NCBI GenBank assembly: GCA_017441585.1
Contig: JAFRWW010000065.1
Span: 1 to 64,000 of the forward strand
Direction of reading: 5' to 3'
DNA from: Lachnospiraceae bacterium
GTDB lineage: Bacteria > Bacillota > Clostridia > Lachnospirales > Lachnospiraceae
DNA: 64,000 nt
Under the pieces are notes generated by a model that worked only from the letters and a program-made list of their open reading frames with translations, ran no database searches and had not been told where the DNA came from. A program made the position numbers and the translations under genes. This document shows positions 41,458 through 51,617 of this stretch, in pieces (within the stretch, counting starts at the first letter, position 1; every line of letters begins with the position of its first letter).

Positions 41458-42711
41458 CTACTCTTCACTCAAAAGTTTCTTTACAACAGTCTGGGGGTTG
41501 AATGCGGCTATATCGCCGGGAACATTCTGACCCATGGTGACATAGGACATGCTGGCCTTCGTCCTCATCCTGATATTCCAGAGATTGCCCAGCTGACCTG
41601 TCTCATCGAGCTTGGTAAAGATCAGCTTATAATCATCCAGCTGTCCGTACATATCCACGATGGAAATGAGATCCTTATACTTGGTGGTAGCCGAAAGCAC
41701 CAGATAGACTTCCTTTTCCGCCTTGCCGTCAAGAGCGTGGAGAAACTGCCTCGTGCCATCCACCAGATCCTTATTCTTGGGTGAGTGGCCTGCGGTATCC
41801 ACCATGATATAATCATAATCCTTAAACTCCTCATATGAATCCGCCATCTCCTTTTCGGTATAAAGAATCCTGAAAGGCGTACCCATTATGTCGGCATAGG
41901 TCCGAAGCTGATCCGTGGCGGCTATCCTGTAGGTATCCGTGGTCACTAAAGCCACCTTTTTCTTCTGCTTGAGACAGAGATCGGATGCTATCTTCGCTAT
42001 GGTGGTAGTCTTGCCCACACCGGTGGGGCCGATGAAATAAACCATCATGGGACCGTTGGCCGCGCTTTTTACGGTATCGGCCTCGCCAAACATCAGTATC
42101 ATCTTCTGATATATGCCCGCCAGTATGCTGTCCACGGAAAGGCCGGGCCTGCTCACATCCGACAGTTCTCCGATTATCTCATTTGCATAGCGCTCATCCA
42201 CCTCATTGTCCACCAGGGTACCATAGATCAGCTTTAAGAATCTGACGGTATCCTGATTCTTTTCGATGTTGCTGTCATCGCCTGTGGTCTTTTCCCCTGA
42301 ATGGCCGCCCTCCTGTTTAAGATTCTTTTCCAGTAAGGACTGCAGATTTTCAAGCTTTGCTTCTATGTCAGCACCGGCAGGAGCCTTATCCCTGTTATCG
42401 TCCTTTTCTGCAGGCTCATCATCGGGGATGACTCCCGGAAATGTGGGACGGACAGGCTGAGGCTGAGACTGCGGCTGTGCCTTAAGGGGTGCGGTATAGG
42501 CGCCATTCTGTGGCATCCTGCTAACGGGGGGATTGTCGCTCTCTTCCTCCACCGTAGCCGTAACCTCCACCGTAGGTCGCTTAAAAATGGCAAACAAGCC
42601 CTTTGCCCTGGTGGTCTTCACATGGATTATGACGGCATTGGTTCCCAGTTCCCTGAAAGCCGCCGCCTTTGCTTCATCTTCTGTTTTTGCCTGAAATCTC
42701 TTAATTATCAT
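41458..42711 (-). CDS. flhF: Flagellar SRP-like GTPase FlhF
   Basis: 417 residues. The N-terminal B domain has MIIKRFQAKTEDEAKAA; a low-complexity Pro/Gln segment lies at about 70-130; the NG domain has YFIGPTGVGKTTTIAKIA, VDTAGHSPKN and FTKLDETGQLG. FlhF is an SRP-family GTPase setting the site of the flagellum. It follows flhA by 16 bases with a weak ribosome site. Confidence 0.96.
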   Translation of the reverse strand: MIIKRFQAKTEDEAKAAAFRELGTNAVIIHVKTTRAKGLFAIFKRPTVEVTATVEEESDNPPVSRMPQNGAYTAPLKAQPQSQPQPVRPTFPGVIPDDEPAEKDDNRDKAPAGADIEAKLENLQSLLEKNLKQEGGHSGEKTTGDDSNIEKNQDTVRFLKLIYGTLVDNEVDERYANEIIGELSDVSRPGLSVDSILAGIYQKMILMFGEADTVKSAANGPMMVYFIGPTGVGKTTTIAKIASDLCLKQKKKVALVTTDTYRIAATDQLRTYADIMGTPFRILYTEKEMADSYEEFKDYDYIMVDTAGHSPKNKDLVDGTRQFLHALDGKAEKEVYLVLSATTKYKDLISIVDMYGQLDDYKLIFTKLDETGQLGNLWNIRMRTKASMSYVTMGQNVPGDIAAFNPQTVVKKLLSEE

Positions 42712-42727
42712 ACTCTGTATTTAAACA

Positions 42728-44776
42728 TTACCCTGTTATCATTCCGATAGACTGCAGTTCCACATTGGAGTCTATCTCATTATATGATACCACAACAAGG
42801 TCCTTAAAGTAATCCTCCGTTAGTTTTTTAAAATACATCCTGACTATGGGAGAGGTCACCACCACTGCGGCCTTTCCCGCATCCTCCAGTTTTTTGATCT
42901 CAGTCTCCGTGGAGTTCATGATCGCCTTGACCCTGGCGGGCTCCAGCGTAAGGTAAGCGCCCTGCTCGGTCTTCTTTACGGAAGCCATGATATCCTGCTC
43001 GGTGGAAGGATCCAGAGTCACCACGCTGGTGATCTCGTTTGGCGGAAAATACTTGGAGGATATGGCCGGCTTAAGGCTCTGTCTCACATACTCCGTCAGC
43101 ACGTCCGTATCCCTGGTCATGGGTGCATAATCCGCCAGTGTCTCGAATATAGTCAGCAGATCCCTTATGGATATCTGCTCTTTAAGCAGGTTCTGAAGCA
43201 CCTTCTGTATCTCTCCCAGTCCCAGCAGCTTGGGCACCAGTTCATCCACAAGGGAAGGATTGGACTCCTTCAGATTGTCCACCAGATTCTGCACATCCTG
43301 ACGGGTCAGCAGCTCACTGATATGCTGTCTGATGACCTCCGTCAGGTGGGTGGCTATGATGGAAGGACAATCAACCACCGTATATCCCAGGGATTCGGCT
43401 CTTTCCCTCTGTCCCTCTGTGATCCAGACCGCAGGCAGATGGAAGGAAGGCTCAAAGGTCTCGATACCCGTGATGGGCTCCTCCACGAATCCCGGATTCA
43501 TGGCCATATAGTGATCAAAAAGTATTTCACCTTCACTCACCTGTATGCCCTTTATCTTTATGATGTACTGATTGGGATTCAGCTGTATATTATCTCTAAG
43601 ACGGATGATGGGAACCACGGTACCCAGGTCTAAAGCCACCTGACGCCTGATCATGACCACGCGATCCAGAAGGTCACCGCCCTGATTCACATCCGCAAGA
43701 GGGATGATACCGTAACCAAACTCCAGCTCGATGGGATCCACCTGAAGAAGCGACATGACATTCTCCGGCTTCCTGATCTCCTCCGCGCTTTCCTCTTCGG
43801 TGTCCACCACTGTCTCCACCCTTGCCTCCTCCACGGTGTTCTGGATCATACGTCCCGCTATCACAAACAAAGCTCCCAGTATGATAAAGATCACCGGATT
43901 AAGGGGTGTGGCTATTCCCAGAAAGGCGATGGTACCGCCCACGAAATACAGGGACTTGGGTATACCGAAAAGCTGTCCCACCAGAAGCGTTCCAAAGTCC
44001 GCGGATTTGCTGGCCTTGGTCACCAGTATACCGGTAGCCAGTGAGATCAAAAGGGAAGGTATCTGGGATACCAGGCCGTCGCCTATGGTCAGTATACAAT
44101 AGGTATTTATGGCATCACTCACCGTCATGCCCTGACGCAGCACTCCCATGGCCACGCCTCCCACCAGGTTTATGGCGGTTATGACCAGACCCGCGGTGGC
44201 GTCTCCCTTAACATACTTCACGGCACCGTCCATGGAACCGAAGAAGGAACTCTCCGCCTGAAGCTTGTCACGCCTCTCCTTGGCCTCCTCATCGGTTATG
44301 GCGCCGGTGTTAAGGTCCGCATCTATGGCCATCTGTTTACCGGGCATGGCGTCCAGAGTGAATCTGGCGGTCACCTCAGCCACTCTCTCAGAACCCTGGT
44401 TGATGACCATGAACTGTATGATGATGAGCACTATAAAAACTATGGCGCCCACTATTATGTCAGAACCCCCCACATACTGACCGAAGGTTCTCACCACGTT
44501 ACCGGGATCACCGGTGGTCAGTATCAGCTTCGTGCTGGATATGTTAAGCGATATGCGAAACAGCGTGGTAAACAAAAGCATGGTGGGATACAGTGACATA
44601 TCCAGCACCTCTTTTGCAAATATGGTATTGAAAAGGATCGCAAAGGCCACAGCCATGTTAAAGGCTATGCAGACGTCCAAGAGTCCTGATGGGATCGTGA
44701 CTATCATGAACACGAAAGCCGCCAGCAGGTATAATCCTACGCCCAGATCCTGAAATTTTAATGTTTTGAAATTCAT
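42728..44776 (-). CDS. flhA: Flagellar export gate protein FlhA
   Basis: 682 residues, full length. Eight membrane helices occupy the first 320 residues, with the FHIPEP signature region ARFTLDAMPGKQMAIDADLN. The cytosolic domain fills the rest. FlhA forms the nonameric ring that receives chaperone-substrate complexes. It follows flhB by 11 bases. Confidence 0.98.
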   Translation of the reverse strand: MNFKTLKFQDLGVGLYLLAAFVFMIVTIPSGLLDVCIAFNMAVAFAILFNTIFAKEVLDMSLYPTMLLFTTLFRISLNISSTKLILTTGDPGNVVRTFGQYVGGSDIIVGAIVFIVLIIIQFMVINQGSERVAEVTARFTLDAMPGKQMAIDADLNTGAITDEEAKERRDKLQAESSFFGSMDGAVKYVKGDATAGLVITAINLVGGVAMGVLRQGMTVSDAINTYCILTIGDGLVSQIPSLLISLATGILVTKASKSADFGTLLVGQLFGIPKSLYFVGGTIAFLGIATPLNPVIFIILGALFVIAGRMIQNTVEEARVETVVDTEEESAEEIRKPENVMSLLQVDPIELEFGYGIIPLADVNQGGDLLDRVVMIRRQVALDLGTVVPIIRLRDNIQLNPNQYIIKIKGIQVSEGEILFDHYMAMNPGFVEEPITGIETFEPSFHLPAVWITEGQRERAESLGYTVVDCPSIIATHLTEVIRQHISELLTRQDVQNLVDNLKESNPSLVDELVPKLLGLGEIQKVLQNLLKEQISIRDLLTIFETLADYAPMTRDTDVLTEYVRQSLKPAISSKYFPPNEITSVVTLDPSTEQDIMASVKKTEQGAYLTLEPARVKAIMNSTETEIKKLEDAGKAAVVVTSPIVRMYFKKLTEDYFKDLVVVSYNEIDSNVELQSIGMITG

Positions 44777-44787
44777 ATACTATCCGA

Positions 44788-45948
44788 TCAAGATGCACGG
44801 TTTTTCTTTAAATTATATACAAAGGCCAGCACCTCTGCCACCGCCTGATACAGTTCCTCGGGAATCTTCGCATCCAGGGGGACATTGTGATAAAGCATCC
44901 TGGCCAGAGGCTTGTTCTCCACTATTTCCACGCCGTTTTGCTCTGCCACTTCCTTTATCCTGCGTGCCAGGAAATCCTGTCCCTTTGCCACCACTACCGG
45001 AGCATCGGCTATGGCCAGATCATATCTTAAGGCCACCGCAAAATGCGTGGGGTTCGTGATGACCACGTCGGCCTGGGGGACACTTGACATCATACGCCTC
45101 ATGGACGCCTCTCTCATACGCCGGCGCTGTTGTCCCTTTATCTGGGGATCTCCTTCGGAGTTCTTGATCTCATCCTTGACCTCCTGTTTGGTCATCTTCT
45201 GATCCTCGGTAAATTTCCATTTCTGGAAGGCATAGTCGGCGACGCCGACGATAATATACACCAGCGATATGCGAAGGCCCACGTCCAGCACCAGATCGCA
45301 TATGGCAGCCAGCGCCTGTGAAAAAGGCAGCTCATACAAAAGCAGCAGCATGCCCACCTGATCCTTGAGCATGGAATAAGCCACATAAAAGACCACGAAG
45401 ACCTTTACTATGGACTTAAGCAGATCAAAAAGCTTTTCCTTCGAGAACAGACGCTTAAATCCGTTTATGGGATTGAGCTTCGTAAGCTTGGGCTTAAGCG
45501 GCTTTGAAGTCGGCTTCCACTTGACCTGTACTATATTTACCACCACGGCGATCAGAATAGCCACCGCCAGAGTGGGCAGCAAAATGATGAACAGCTGCAG
45601 ATAAATATCCCTGAAAAGTCCATGCACGGTAGCAGGGGTAAATGAGGTGGCATAACGTTTTGATAGATCAGGGATCAAATTGTATACCCTGGCGAATATG
45701 CCTTTAAACCTGCCGCCCATAAAGGAGCCCATTATCTTCAGTATGAGAAAGAGCCCCACCAGCATGAACGCGTTTCCGATCTCCTGGCTTTTGGCCACCT
45801 GACCTTCTTTTCTGGCGTCGGACAGCTTTTTGGCGGTAGGCTTCTCCGTCTTTTCGCCGCCCGGCCCCATCTTCGCAAAAAACTGAAGATCAAGCTCCAT
45901 CGGGGCCCTGCCGGGATAGATCGATTTTTCTTTTAAAGATCCGTCCAT
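44788..45948 (-). CDS. flhB: Flagellar export switch protein FlhB
   Basis: 386 residues as read from 45948; the Met at 45900 (MELDLQFFAKMGPGGEKTEK) is closer to the family start. Four membrane helices, then the cytosolic autocleavage site NPTH in VVITNPTHFAVALRY. FlhB with FliK switches export from hook to filament substrates. It starts one base after the fliR stop if the upstream ATG is used. Confidence 0.96.
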   Translation of the reverse strand: MDGSLKEKSIYPGRAPMELDLQFFAKMGPGGEKTEKPTAKKLSDARKEGQVAKSQEIGNAFMLVGLFLILKIMGSFMGGRFKGIFARVYNLIPDLSKRYATSFTPATVHGLFRDIYLQLFIILLPTLAVAILIAVVVNIVQVKWKPTSKPLKPKLTKLNPINGFKRLFSKEKLFDLLKSIVKVFVVFYVAYSMLKDQVGMLLLLYELPFSQALAAICDLVLDVGLRISLVYIIVGVADYAFQKWKFTEDQKMTKQEVKDEIKNSEGDPQIKGQQRRRMREASMRRMMSSVPQADVVITNPTHFAVALRYDLAIADAPVVVAKGQDFLARRIKEVAEQNGVEIVENKPLARMLYHNVPLDAKIPEELYQAVAEVLAFVYNLKKNRAS

Positions 45949-45949
45949 A

Positions 45950-46735
45950 CTATGTGCTCATTATCTGTACGGCCACCACCATCATCTTTTTGATCTCCTC
46001 ATAGATGAAGGAAGATACCGTAGGCATGGTAATGGTTATTATCATCATAATGGTGAGTCCCGCCAGAAGCTTTATCTGGATGCCCACCGCGAACATATTC
46101 ATCTGAGGCGCTATCTTGGCGTTAATGCCCAGCACCACATTTGTCACCAGGATAGCCCCGAATATCGGAAGACATATCCTGAAGCCTATCCCCACATACT
46201 CCGTCAGAAACTGCATGGCCATGCCCGGAAGCATGTCATAATTAAAGACCACATTCCCCACCGGGATCAGCTCGAAAGCATCCACCATAGCCTTTATCAG
46301 ATAGTGATGCATCCCCGAGATCATCAGGATCAACAGCACCATATAGTGATAAAGCATACCGGAAAAGCCCTCGTTCACCCTGGTGGTGGGATCGAATATG
46401 TTCAGCATGGAAAGTCCTGATTCCATATCCATCAGCTTTCCTGAAAATGTCAGTATCGCCAAGGGCAGATTGGTCATAAGCCCCAACACCGCACCCGCCA
46501 TTGACTCCTTTAACACCAGAAGGCCGTAGCCCCAGACCGTATTGTAGGCCAGTGCATGGTGAGGTACCACAAAGGTATATACCAGCATGGCGGTAAACAG
46601 TCCCAGACCGGCCTTGAACCGACGCGGTACATTCTGTGTACTGAAAAAAGGCGCCGTCACAAAAAAAGCAGTGATCCTGGTAAAAACCAGAAGAAAATAT
46701 TCAAAATCCTGGATCGAAAATGCCAGATTCAGCAT
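45950..46735 (-). CDS. fliR: Flagellar export gate protein FliR
   Basis: 261 residues, with six hydrophobic segments (FLLVFTRITAFFVTAPFF, ILMISGMHHYLIKAM). FliR sits in the FliPQR pore. Its stop TAG precedes the flhB start. AGGT lies 7 bases before the ATG. Confidence 0.96.
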   Translation of the reverse strand: MLNLAFSIQDFEYFLLVFTRITAFFVTAPFFSTQNVPRRFKAGLGLFTAMLVYTFVVPHHALAYNTVWGYGLLVLKESMAGAVLGLMTNLPLAILTFSGKLMDMESGLSMLNIFDPTTRVNEGFSGMLYHYMVLLILMISGMHHYLIKAMVDAFELIPVGNVVFNYDMLPGMAMQFLTEYVGIGFRICLPIFGAILVTNVVLGINAKIAPQMNMFAVGIQIKLLAGLTIMMIITITMPTVSSFIYEEIKKMMVVAVQIMST

Positions 46736-46800
46736 GGACCCAACCTCTCTTTTCGGATCATATACCGCCCATTACGGATTACCCTTTATTCTTAATACGC

Positions 46801-47070
46801 CTATCTTATGTACACAGAAAAATCGCTCCACAGCCTCTGCATGAAGTCCACAATATTGTTCAGCATCCAGTGTCCCAGAATCATTATCCCCAGAAAAATG
46901 GCCAGAAGCTTGGGCACAAAGGTCAGGGTCTGCTCCTGTATGGAGGTGACTGTCTGGAACACACTCACCAGAAGTCCCACCACCAGCGATACCAGAAGCA
47001 AAGGTGCCGCCGTGATGATAATGGTATATAATGCTTCCCTTGCAATATCTACTACTGTATCAATGGACAT
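46801..47070 (-). CDS. fliQ: Flagellar export gate protein FliQ
   Basis: 89 residues, two membrane helices with the family core LLLVSLVVGLLVSVFQTVTS and IQEQTLTFVPKLLAIFL. It encloses the FliP/FliR pore. It follows fliP by 23 bases and leaves a 65-base gap to fliR. Confidence 0.97.
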   Translation of the reverse strand: MSIDTVVDIAREALYTIIITAAPLLLVSLVVGLLVSVFQTVTSIQEQTLTFVPKLLAIFLGIMILGHWMLNNIVDFMQRLWSDFSVYIR

Positions 47071-47093
47071 ACATGAATCCCTTTTCCAAAAAA

Positions 47094-47993
47094 CTAATAG
47101 AACGATTTGACCAGATTACCTATCACCAGATTCCAGCCGTCAGCCAGCACAAACAAAAGGATCTTAAACGGCATGGATATCGTCGTGGGCGGCAGCATCA
47201 TCATACCCATACTCATCAGGGTAGACGCCACCACCATATCTATCACGATAAACGGAATATATATCAAAAAACCGATGATAAACGCGGTTCTGAGTTCACT
47301 CAGCATAAATGAAGGAATGAGCACCGTATTGGGTATGTCATCCAGCTCGGTCACGTCCTCCATATGGGCGATCTCCAGAAACAGATTGACATCCTTGGTC
47401 ATGGTCTGCTTATACATGAAATCCCGGATGGGATCCATGGCCTTTTCAAAAAATTCCTTCTGATCTATCTCCCCGGCCTCAAAAGGCTGGAAGGCCTCCG
47501 TATTGATCTGATTTATCACCGGAGACATGACAAAAAGTGTAAGGAACAAAGTCAGGCCCACGATCACCTGGTTCGGAGGGGCCGTCTGTGTACCGATGGC
47601 AGCTCTGGTAAAATGAAGCACAATGAGTATCCTGGTAAAGGATGTCATCATGATGATGAGGGAAGGTGCCAAGGTCATGAGGGTGAGTATCATCATGATA
47701 CGCAAAGCACCCGACACGCTGCCGTTACCGTCCCTGTAGGTTATGTCCAGATTATTTCCCACATTCAGATTTCGTATATCATCCCCTGTAGCGGAATCAC
47801 CCTGTTCCTCCACCACCGTGGCCGGTGCCAGAAGATCCTCGAAAAATCCCAGAGAATCATAATCCCCCGCATCCCTGGTCTCTTCATCCGCAAAAACCTC
47901 CACGGACATGAGCGGTAAAAGGACTCCAAAAACAAGGAGAAGGCATAATATACCCGCCGGGATCTTATGCCTTTGTTTCAATATGTGAAGCAT
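47094..47993 (-). CDS. fliP: Flagellar export gate protein FliP
   Basis: 299 residues. A signal-like N-terminus (GILCLLLVFGVLLPL) precedes an unusually long periplasmic/exterior segment before the first core helix at about 100. The core has QTAPPNQVIVGLTLFLTLFV and IPSFMLSELRTAFIIGFLIY. FliP lines the export pore. GGAGG lies 4 bases before the ATG. Confidence 0.97.
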   Translation of the reverse strand: MLHILKQRHKIPAGILCLLLVFGVLLPLMSVEVFADEETRDAGDYDSLGFFEDLLAPATVVEEQGDSATGDDIRNLNVGNNLDITYRDGNGSVSGALRIMMILTLMTLAPSLIIMMTSFTRILIVLHFTRAAIGTQTAPPNQVIVGLTLFLTLFVMSPVINQINTEAFQPFEAGEIDQKEFFEKAMDPIRDFMYKQTMTKDVNLFLEIAHMEDVTELDDIPNTVLIPSFMLSELRTAFIIGFLIYIPFIVIDMVVASTLMSMGMMMLPPTTISMPFKILLFVLADGWNLVIGNLVKSFY

Positions 47994-48011
47994 AGCGCCT
48001 CCATCTTTATT

Positions 48012-48374
48012 CTAATCTTTTTTACCGGATCTTTTGAGCGCCTTGTCCAAAAGATCCCTAAAAGCACCGGACGCATTAACACCCCGGCCGTTCATCCCGT
48101 CATCCTGGTCAAAAAGTGCAGCCTCTTCCTCACTCAGAGTACCGAGCATGGTCACATTTTCTTTGGATACGGCCAGAATATAATATGTGCCGCAGATCCT
48201 GACGATCTGGATATACTGGCTGGACGTAAGGCGCATAGCTTCGAGAAGTTCCATGTTACGTCCCTTAAACTGCGCCTTTTGAAAATTGCCTACCCACACC
48301 GTCACAAAATATGTGGCAGCCAAAACGATGCCAAATATTATGATAACGGTAACAAGCTGAATAAAACCTTCCAT
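48012..48374 (-). CDS. fliO: FliO-like flagellar biosynthesis protein
   Basis: 120 residues with one helix at the N-terminus (VTVIIIFGIVLAATYFVTVWVG) and a small cytosolic domain (LLEAMRLTSSQYIQIVRICG). FliO helps FliP oligomerise. Position between cheY and fliP matches fliZ/fliO of B. subtilis. The ribosome site is weak. Confidence 0.9.
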   Translation of the reverse strand: MEGFIQLVTVIIIFGIVLAATYFVTVWVGNFQKAQFKGRNMELLEAMRLTSSQYIQIVRICGTYYILAVSKENVTMLGTLSEEEAALFDQDDGMNGRGVNASGAFRDLLDKALKRSGKKD

Positions 48375-48391
48375 ATCGGTAAATCTTAGGA

Positions 48392-48754
48392 TCAGCCTAC
48401 GACCTTCTTTACAGCCTCGAGGACTCTCTCAGCCTGGAAAGGCTTAACAATGAAATCCTTGGCGCCTCCCTGTATAGCTTCTATGACCATCGCCTGCTGG
48501 CCCATCGCCGAACACATGATGACCATTGCGGCTGCATCTGCCTCTTTGATCTTTTTGAGTGCCTGAATTCCATCCATCTCGGGCATCGTAATATCCATGA
48601 GCACCAAATCCGGCTTTAACTCAGCATACTTTTCAACTGCTCTCGCACCGTTCTCAGCTTCACCGATGACATTATATCCGTTTTTTGTAAGGATATCTTT
48701 GATCATCATCCTCATGAATGCTGCGTCATCACAGATCAAAATGTTCTTTGCCAT
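48392..48754 (-). CDS. cheY: Chemotaxis response regulator CheY
   Basis: 120 residues, a single receiver: ILICDDAAFMRMMIKDIL, the phospho-Asp in LVLMDITMPEMDG, VMCSAMGQQ and the Lys in DFIVKPF. It carries the CheA signal to FliM/FliY. AAGGAGG lies 6 bases before the ATG. It follows fliY as in Bacillus. Confidence 0.98.
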   Translation of the reverse strand: MAKNILICDDAAFMRMMIKDILTKNGYNVIGEAENGARAVEKYAELKPDLVLMDITMPEMDGIQALKKIKEADAAAMVIMCSAMGQQAMVIEAIQGGAKDFIVKPFQAERVLEAVKKVVG

Positions 48755-48770
48755 AACTGCCTCCTTTTTA

Positions 48771-50072
48771 TTACTTAATGATGTCTGTTATCCTGACACC
48801 AAAGCTTTCTTCTATAACTACAACCTCGCCCTTTGCCACATACTTGCCGTTTACCAGCACATCTATGGGTTCGCCGGCTATCTTGTCCAGCTCCACTATG
48901 GTACCCGGGGCAAAATCCAGTATCTCACTGATGGACTTATGTGTCCTTCCCAATTCCACGGTAACCTCCAGAGGAACATCCCTTATCAGTTCGATGTTTT
49001 CCTGAGACTGCATCATATTGATGTCGCTTGAAAAACTGGTGAACTGTGCCGGCTGTATATTTATGCTCTGCATGGGAACCTGTGGCTGCATGGGCGCCAT
49101 CTGTCCCGGATAAGGCATCTGTCCCTGTGGCATACCGTAAGGCATTCCGTATCCTCCCTGCGGATATCCCTGTGGATATCCCTGCGCCATCCCGGGATCG
49201 TATCCCTGGCCATATCCCATTCCCTGGGCCGGCGGCGGCATGGTCATTCCCGGAGGTCCCATGGCAGGATCCGGAACCTGAGTAAGCGTGGGATCCATAG
49301 TGCTCACCGGTACGCTCTCGGGAGCCGGAGCGCTTGTTTCCTCAGATCCGCCATCCTTTGAATTTATAAAATGATCATACAGTGACTTGGCGAATTCTAT
49401 GGGATACAGCTGCAAAATGGAGGAATCCACCAGATCGTCTATCTGCATCCTGAAGGCTATCTTCACAAAATTCCCCGAAAGGAAAGGGGCTATCTCATCC
49501 CCGTTACGCACTTCGGATATATCCTTAAGGCTGGCAACGGGAGGTGATATATCTATCATCTTGCCCAGCATGGATGAAAGTGACGTGGCAGAAGACCCCA
49601 TCATCTGATTCATGGCCTCGGAAATAGCCGAGAGATGAAGTTCTCCCAATTCTCCGTCCACATCACTGCCGTCTCCGCCCATCATCAGGTCAGTGATTAT
49701 CTTTACATCATGTTCCTTAAGGATCAGGATATTGCTGCCGTCAAGTCCCGACTTGTACTGTATCTGAATGAAGACACAGGGCTTTTCATACTCGGCTATC
49801 ACCCTGTCCCAGGTAGTGATGGAAACCACCGGTGTGGTTATATTTACTTTTCTGTTCACCAGCGAGTACAGGGTGGTAGCCGATGTACCCATGCTGATAT
49901 TTGCAACCTCGCCTATCGCATCCTTCTCATAATCCGTCAGGTCATTCGCATCACTGCTGCCTGACATTGTAAAGGATCCGCTGTCGGAAGAAGCCGATGA
50001 ACCAAAACCCGGGTCCGTGGACATGTCGGAAAGGAGCGCTTCAATCTCCTCCTGGGATAAATTTCCATCCAT
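48771..50072 (-). CDS. fliY: Flagellar switch and CheY-P phosphatase FliY (CheC-FliN fusion)
   Basis: 433 residues. The N-terminal peptide LSQEEIEALLSDM binds CheY-P. The CheC-like part has two phosphatase half-sites, IGEVANISMGTSATTLYSLV and ISEAMNQMMGSSATSLSSML. A roughly 110-residue Pro/Gly/Met/Gln/Tyr linker (YPQGYPQGGYGMPYGMPQGQ) precedes the FliN-like C-ring domain VTVELGRTHKSISEIL. FliY is the Gram-positive replacement for FliN in the switch. AGGAGG precedes the ATG. Confidence 0.96.
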   Translation of the reverse strand: MDGNLSQEEIEALLSDMSTDPGFGSSASSDSGSFTMSGSSDANDLTDYEKDAIGEVANISMGTSATTLYSLVNRKVNITTPVVSITTWDRVIAEYEKPCVFIQIQYKSGLDGSNILILKEHDVKIITDLMMGGDGSDVDGELGELHLSAISEAMNQMMGSSATSLSSMLGKMIDISPPVASLKDISEVRNGDEIAPFLSGNFVKIAFRMQIDDLVDSSILQLYPIEFAKSLYDHFINSKDGGSEETSAPAPESVPVSTMDPTLTQVPDPAMGPPGMTMPPPAQGMGYGQGYDPGMAQGYPQGYPQGGYGMPYGMPQGQMPYPGQMAPMQPQVPMQSINIQPAQFTSFSSDINMMQSQENIELIRDVPLEVTVELGRTHKSISEILDFAPGTIVELDKIAGEPIDVLVNGKYVAKGEVVVIEESFGVRITDIIK

Positions 50073-50076
50073 CCGC

Positions 50077-51057
50077 TTATTCCTCCTCTCTTATTATTGA
50101 CGTGATCCTGACTGCATACAAATCCTTGGAAGAACCGGGCAGGGCGGTAAACTTATGGATGTTTCCCACATATACCTGAAGTTCATCCTCAAGCCTGGTA
50201 TCCAGTCTTATTATATCACCTATCTGCAAATTCACAAAATCGCTGACGGAAATGCTGCTCTGTCCCAGAACGGCCTTTATGGGAACGGCTACCCTGCGTA
50301 TAACGCCCTCTATCTGTTCGCCGAACTCTTCCTCCGTCTTTTCCTGCATATTCGAATACCAGTATCTGGTATTCAGCCTGTCCATAATGTTCTCCAGGGT
50401 AAAATAAGGGAGACATATGTTCATCAGGCCTTCCACCTCACCCATCCTGATATTAAGAGTGACTATGGATATCATATCTGTAGGAGCTATAATCTGCGCG
50501 AACTGCGGGTTGGTCTCGACTCTTTCAAGCACCGGAGCTATTTCCAGTACATTCTTCCAGGGCTCTCTCAAAAGCCTGACACAGACCACCAGTATCTTTT
50601 CCAGTATCGCCAGCTCTATCTCGGAAAACTCCCTGCTCTTTTCAAGAGGAAGTCCCTGTCCGCCCAGCATCCTGTCCACTATGGCATAACCCAGATTGGT
50701 CGCCATCTCCAGCATAATGGAGCCATTCAGCGGAGCAAAATTGATTATACCCAAAAGCACAGGGTTTGCCAGTGCATTTGTAAACTCCGAAAAAGTAAGG
50801 GCCTCGGAATTCACCACCGACACCTGCACATTCTTACGCAGATACACCGGCAGGTTAGTGGATAAAAGTCTGCCATAATGCTCAAATATGATCTCAAGGG
50901 TCCTTAAGTGTTCCTTTGAAAACTTGGCGGGTCGTTTGAAATCATATTCCCTGACCTGCTTGCCCGGAGCCTCTTTTATATCCTCTACATCAAGTTCGCC
51001 GTCCGAAAGAGCTTTCAGCAGGTCATCTATTTCATTTTGTGACAGGACCTCGCCCAT
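50077..51057 (-). CDS. fliM: Flagellar motor switch protein FliM
   Basis: 326 residues. N-terminal CheY-binding peptide VLSQNEIDDLLKAL, the middle domain AIVDRMLGGQGLP, and C-terminal SpoA-like domain. It binds FliG and sets rotation direction. fliY starts 4 bases after the stop. Confidence 0.97.
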   Translation of the reverse strand: MGEVLSQNEIDDLLKALSDGELDVEDIKEAPGKQVREYDFKRPAKFSKEHLRTLEIIFEHYGRLLSTNLPVYLRKNVQVSVVNSEALTFSEFTNALANPVLLGIINFAPLNGSIMLEMATNLGYAIVDRMLGGQGLPLEKSREFSEIELAILEKILVVCVRLLREPWKNVLEIAPVLERVETNPQFAQIIAPTDMISIVTLNIRMGEVEGLMNICLPYFTLENIMDRLNTRYWYSNMQEKTEEEFGEQIEGVIRRVAVPIKAVLGQSSISVSDFVNLQIGDIIRLDTRLEDELQVYVGNIHKFTALPGSSKDLYAVRITSIIREEE

Positions 51058-51084
51058 AAAATACTCACCTCAACACTTACGGCT

Positions 51085-51606
51085 TTAAGAGAACATTATG
51101 TCTCTGAAAACTATCTTGTAGATAAAGTCCGATCCATACATGGACTTGACTTTTTCAAGGACCACATCCTGTATCTCATTCGTGGTCATGGCCAGACACT
51201 CATCATATGTGAGCGAACCTATGGCACTATTGATCTCGTTTTTGATCATCGCTTCCTTGGTTCCTATATCAGATCCGTAGGTCTTATAATCGGGATGCTT
51301 TGAATCCATACACAGCGATACGGAGACAATGGCGTAATGATCCTTTCCATCATCACCCTTTCTTAGGAATATGGTCATCTGATCCTCGATATCATAGGTA
51401 ACGGTATCTTCCACGCTGACGCCTGAGGCACCTGCGGAAGAAATAGCCGAATCATGCAGATCAAGATTCATGGCGGCAGCCACATCACCAACCAAAGACA
51501 TGGTCTTTTTATTGGCCGGGATCACCGTAAACATCATGAACGCGGTCATGACTATGTTTACCACCAGTAATGCTATGATAATAACCGATAACAGATTCTT
51601 TCTCAT
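51085..51606 (-). CDS. fliL: FliL-like flagellar basal body protein
   Basis: 173 residues with an N-terminal membrane helix (LLSVIIIALLVVNIVMTAFM) and an extracytoplasmic domain. It supports stator function. Position between motB and fliM is typical. AGAGGT lies 5 bases before the ATG. Confidence 0.9.
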   Translation of the reverse strand: MRKNLLSVIIIALLVVNIVMTAFMMFTVIPANKKTMSLVGDVAAAMNLDLHDSAISSAGASGVSVEDTVTYDIEDQMTIFLRKGDDGKDHYAIVSVSLCMDSKHPDYKTYGSDIGTKEAMIKNEINSAIGSLTYDECLAMTTNEIQDVVLEKVKSMYGSDFIYKIVFRDIMFS

Positions 51607-51617
51607 ATCGTACCTCT

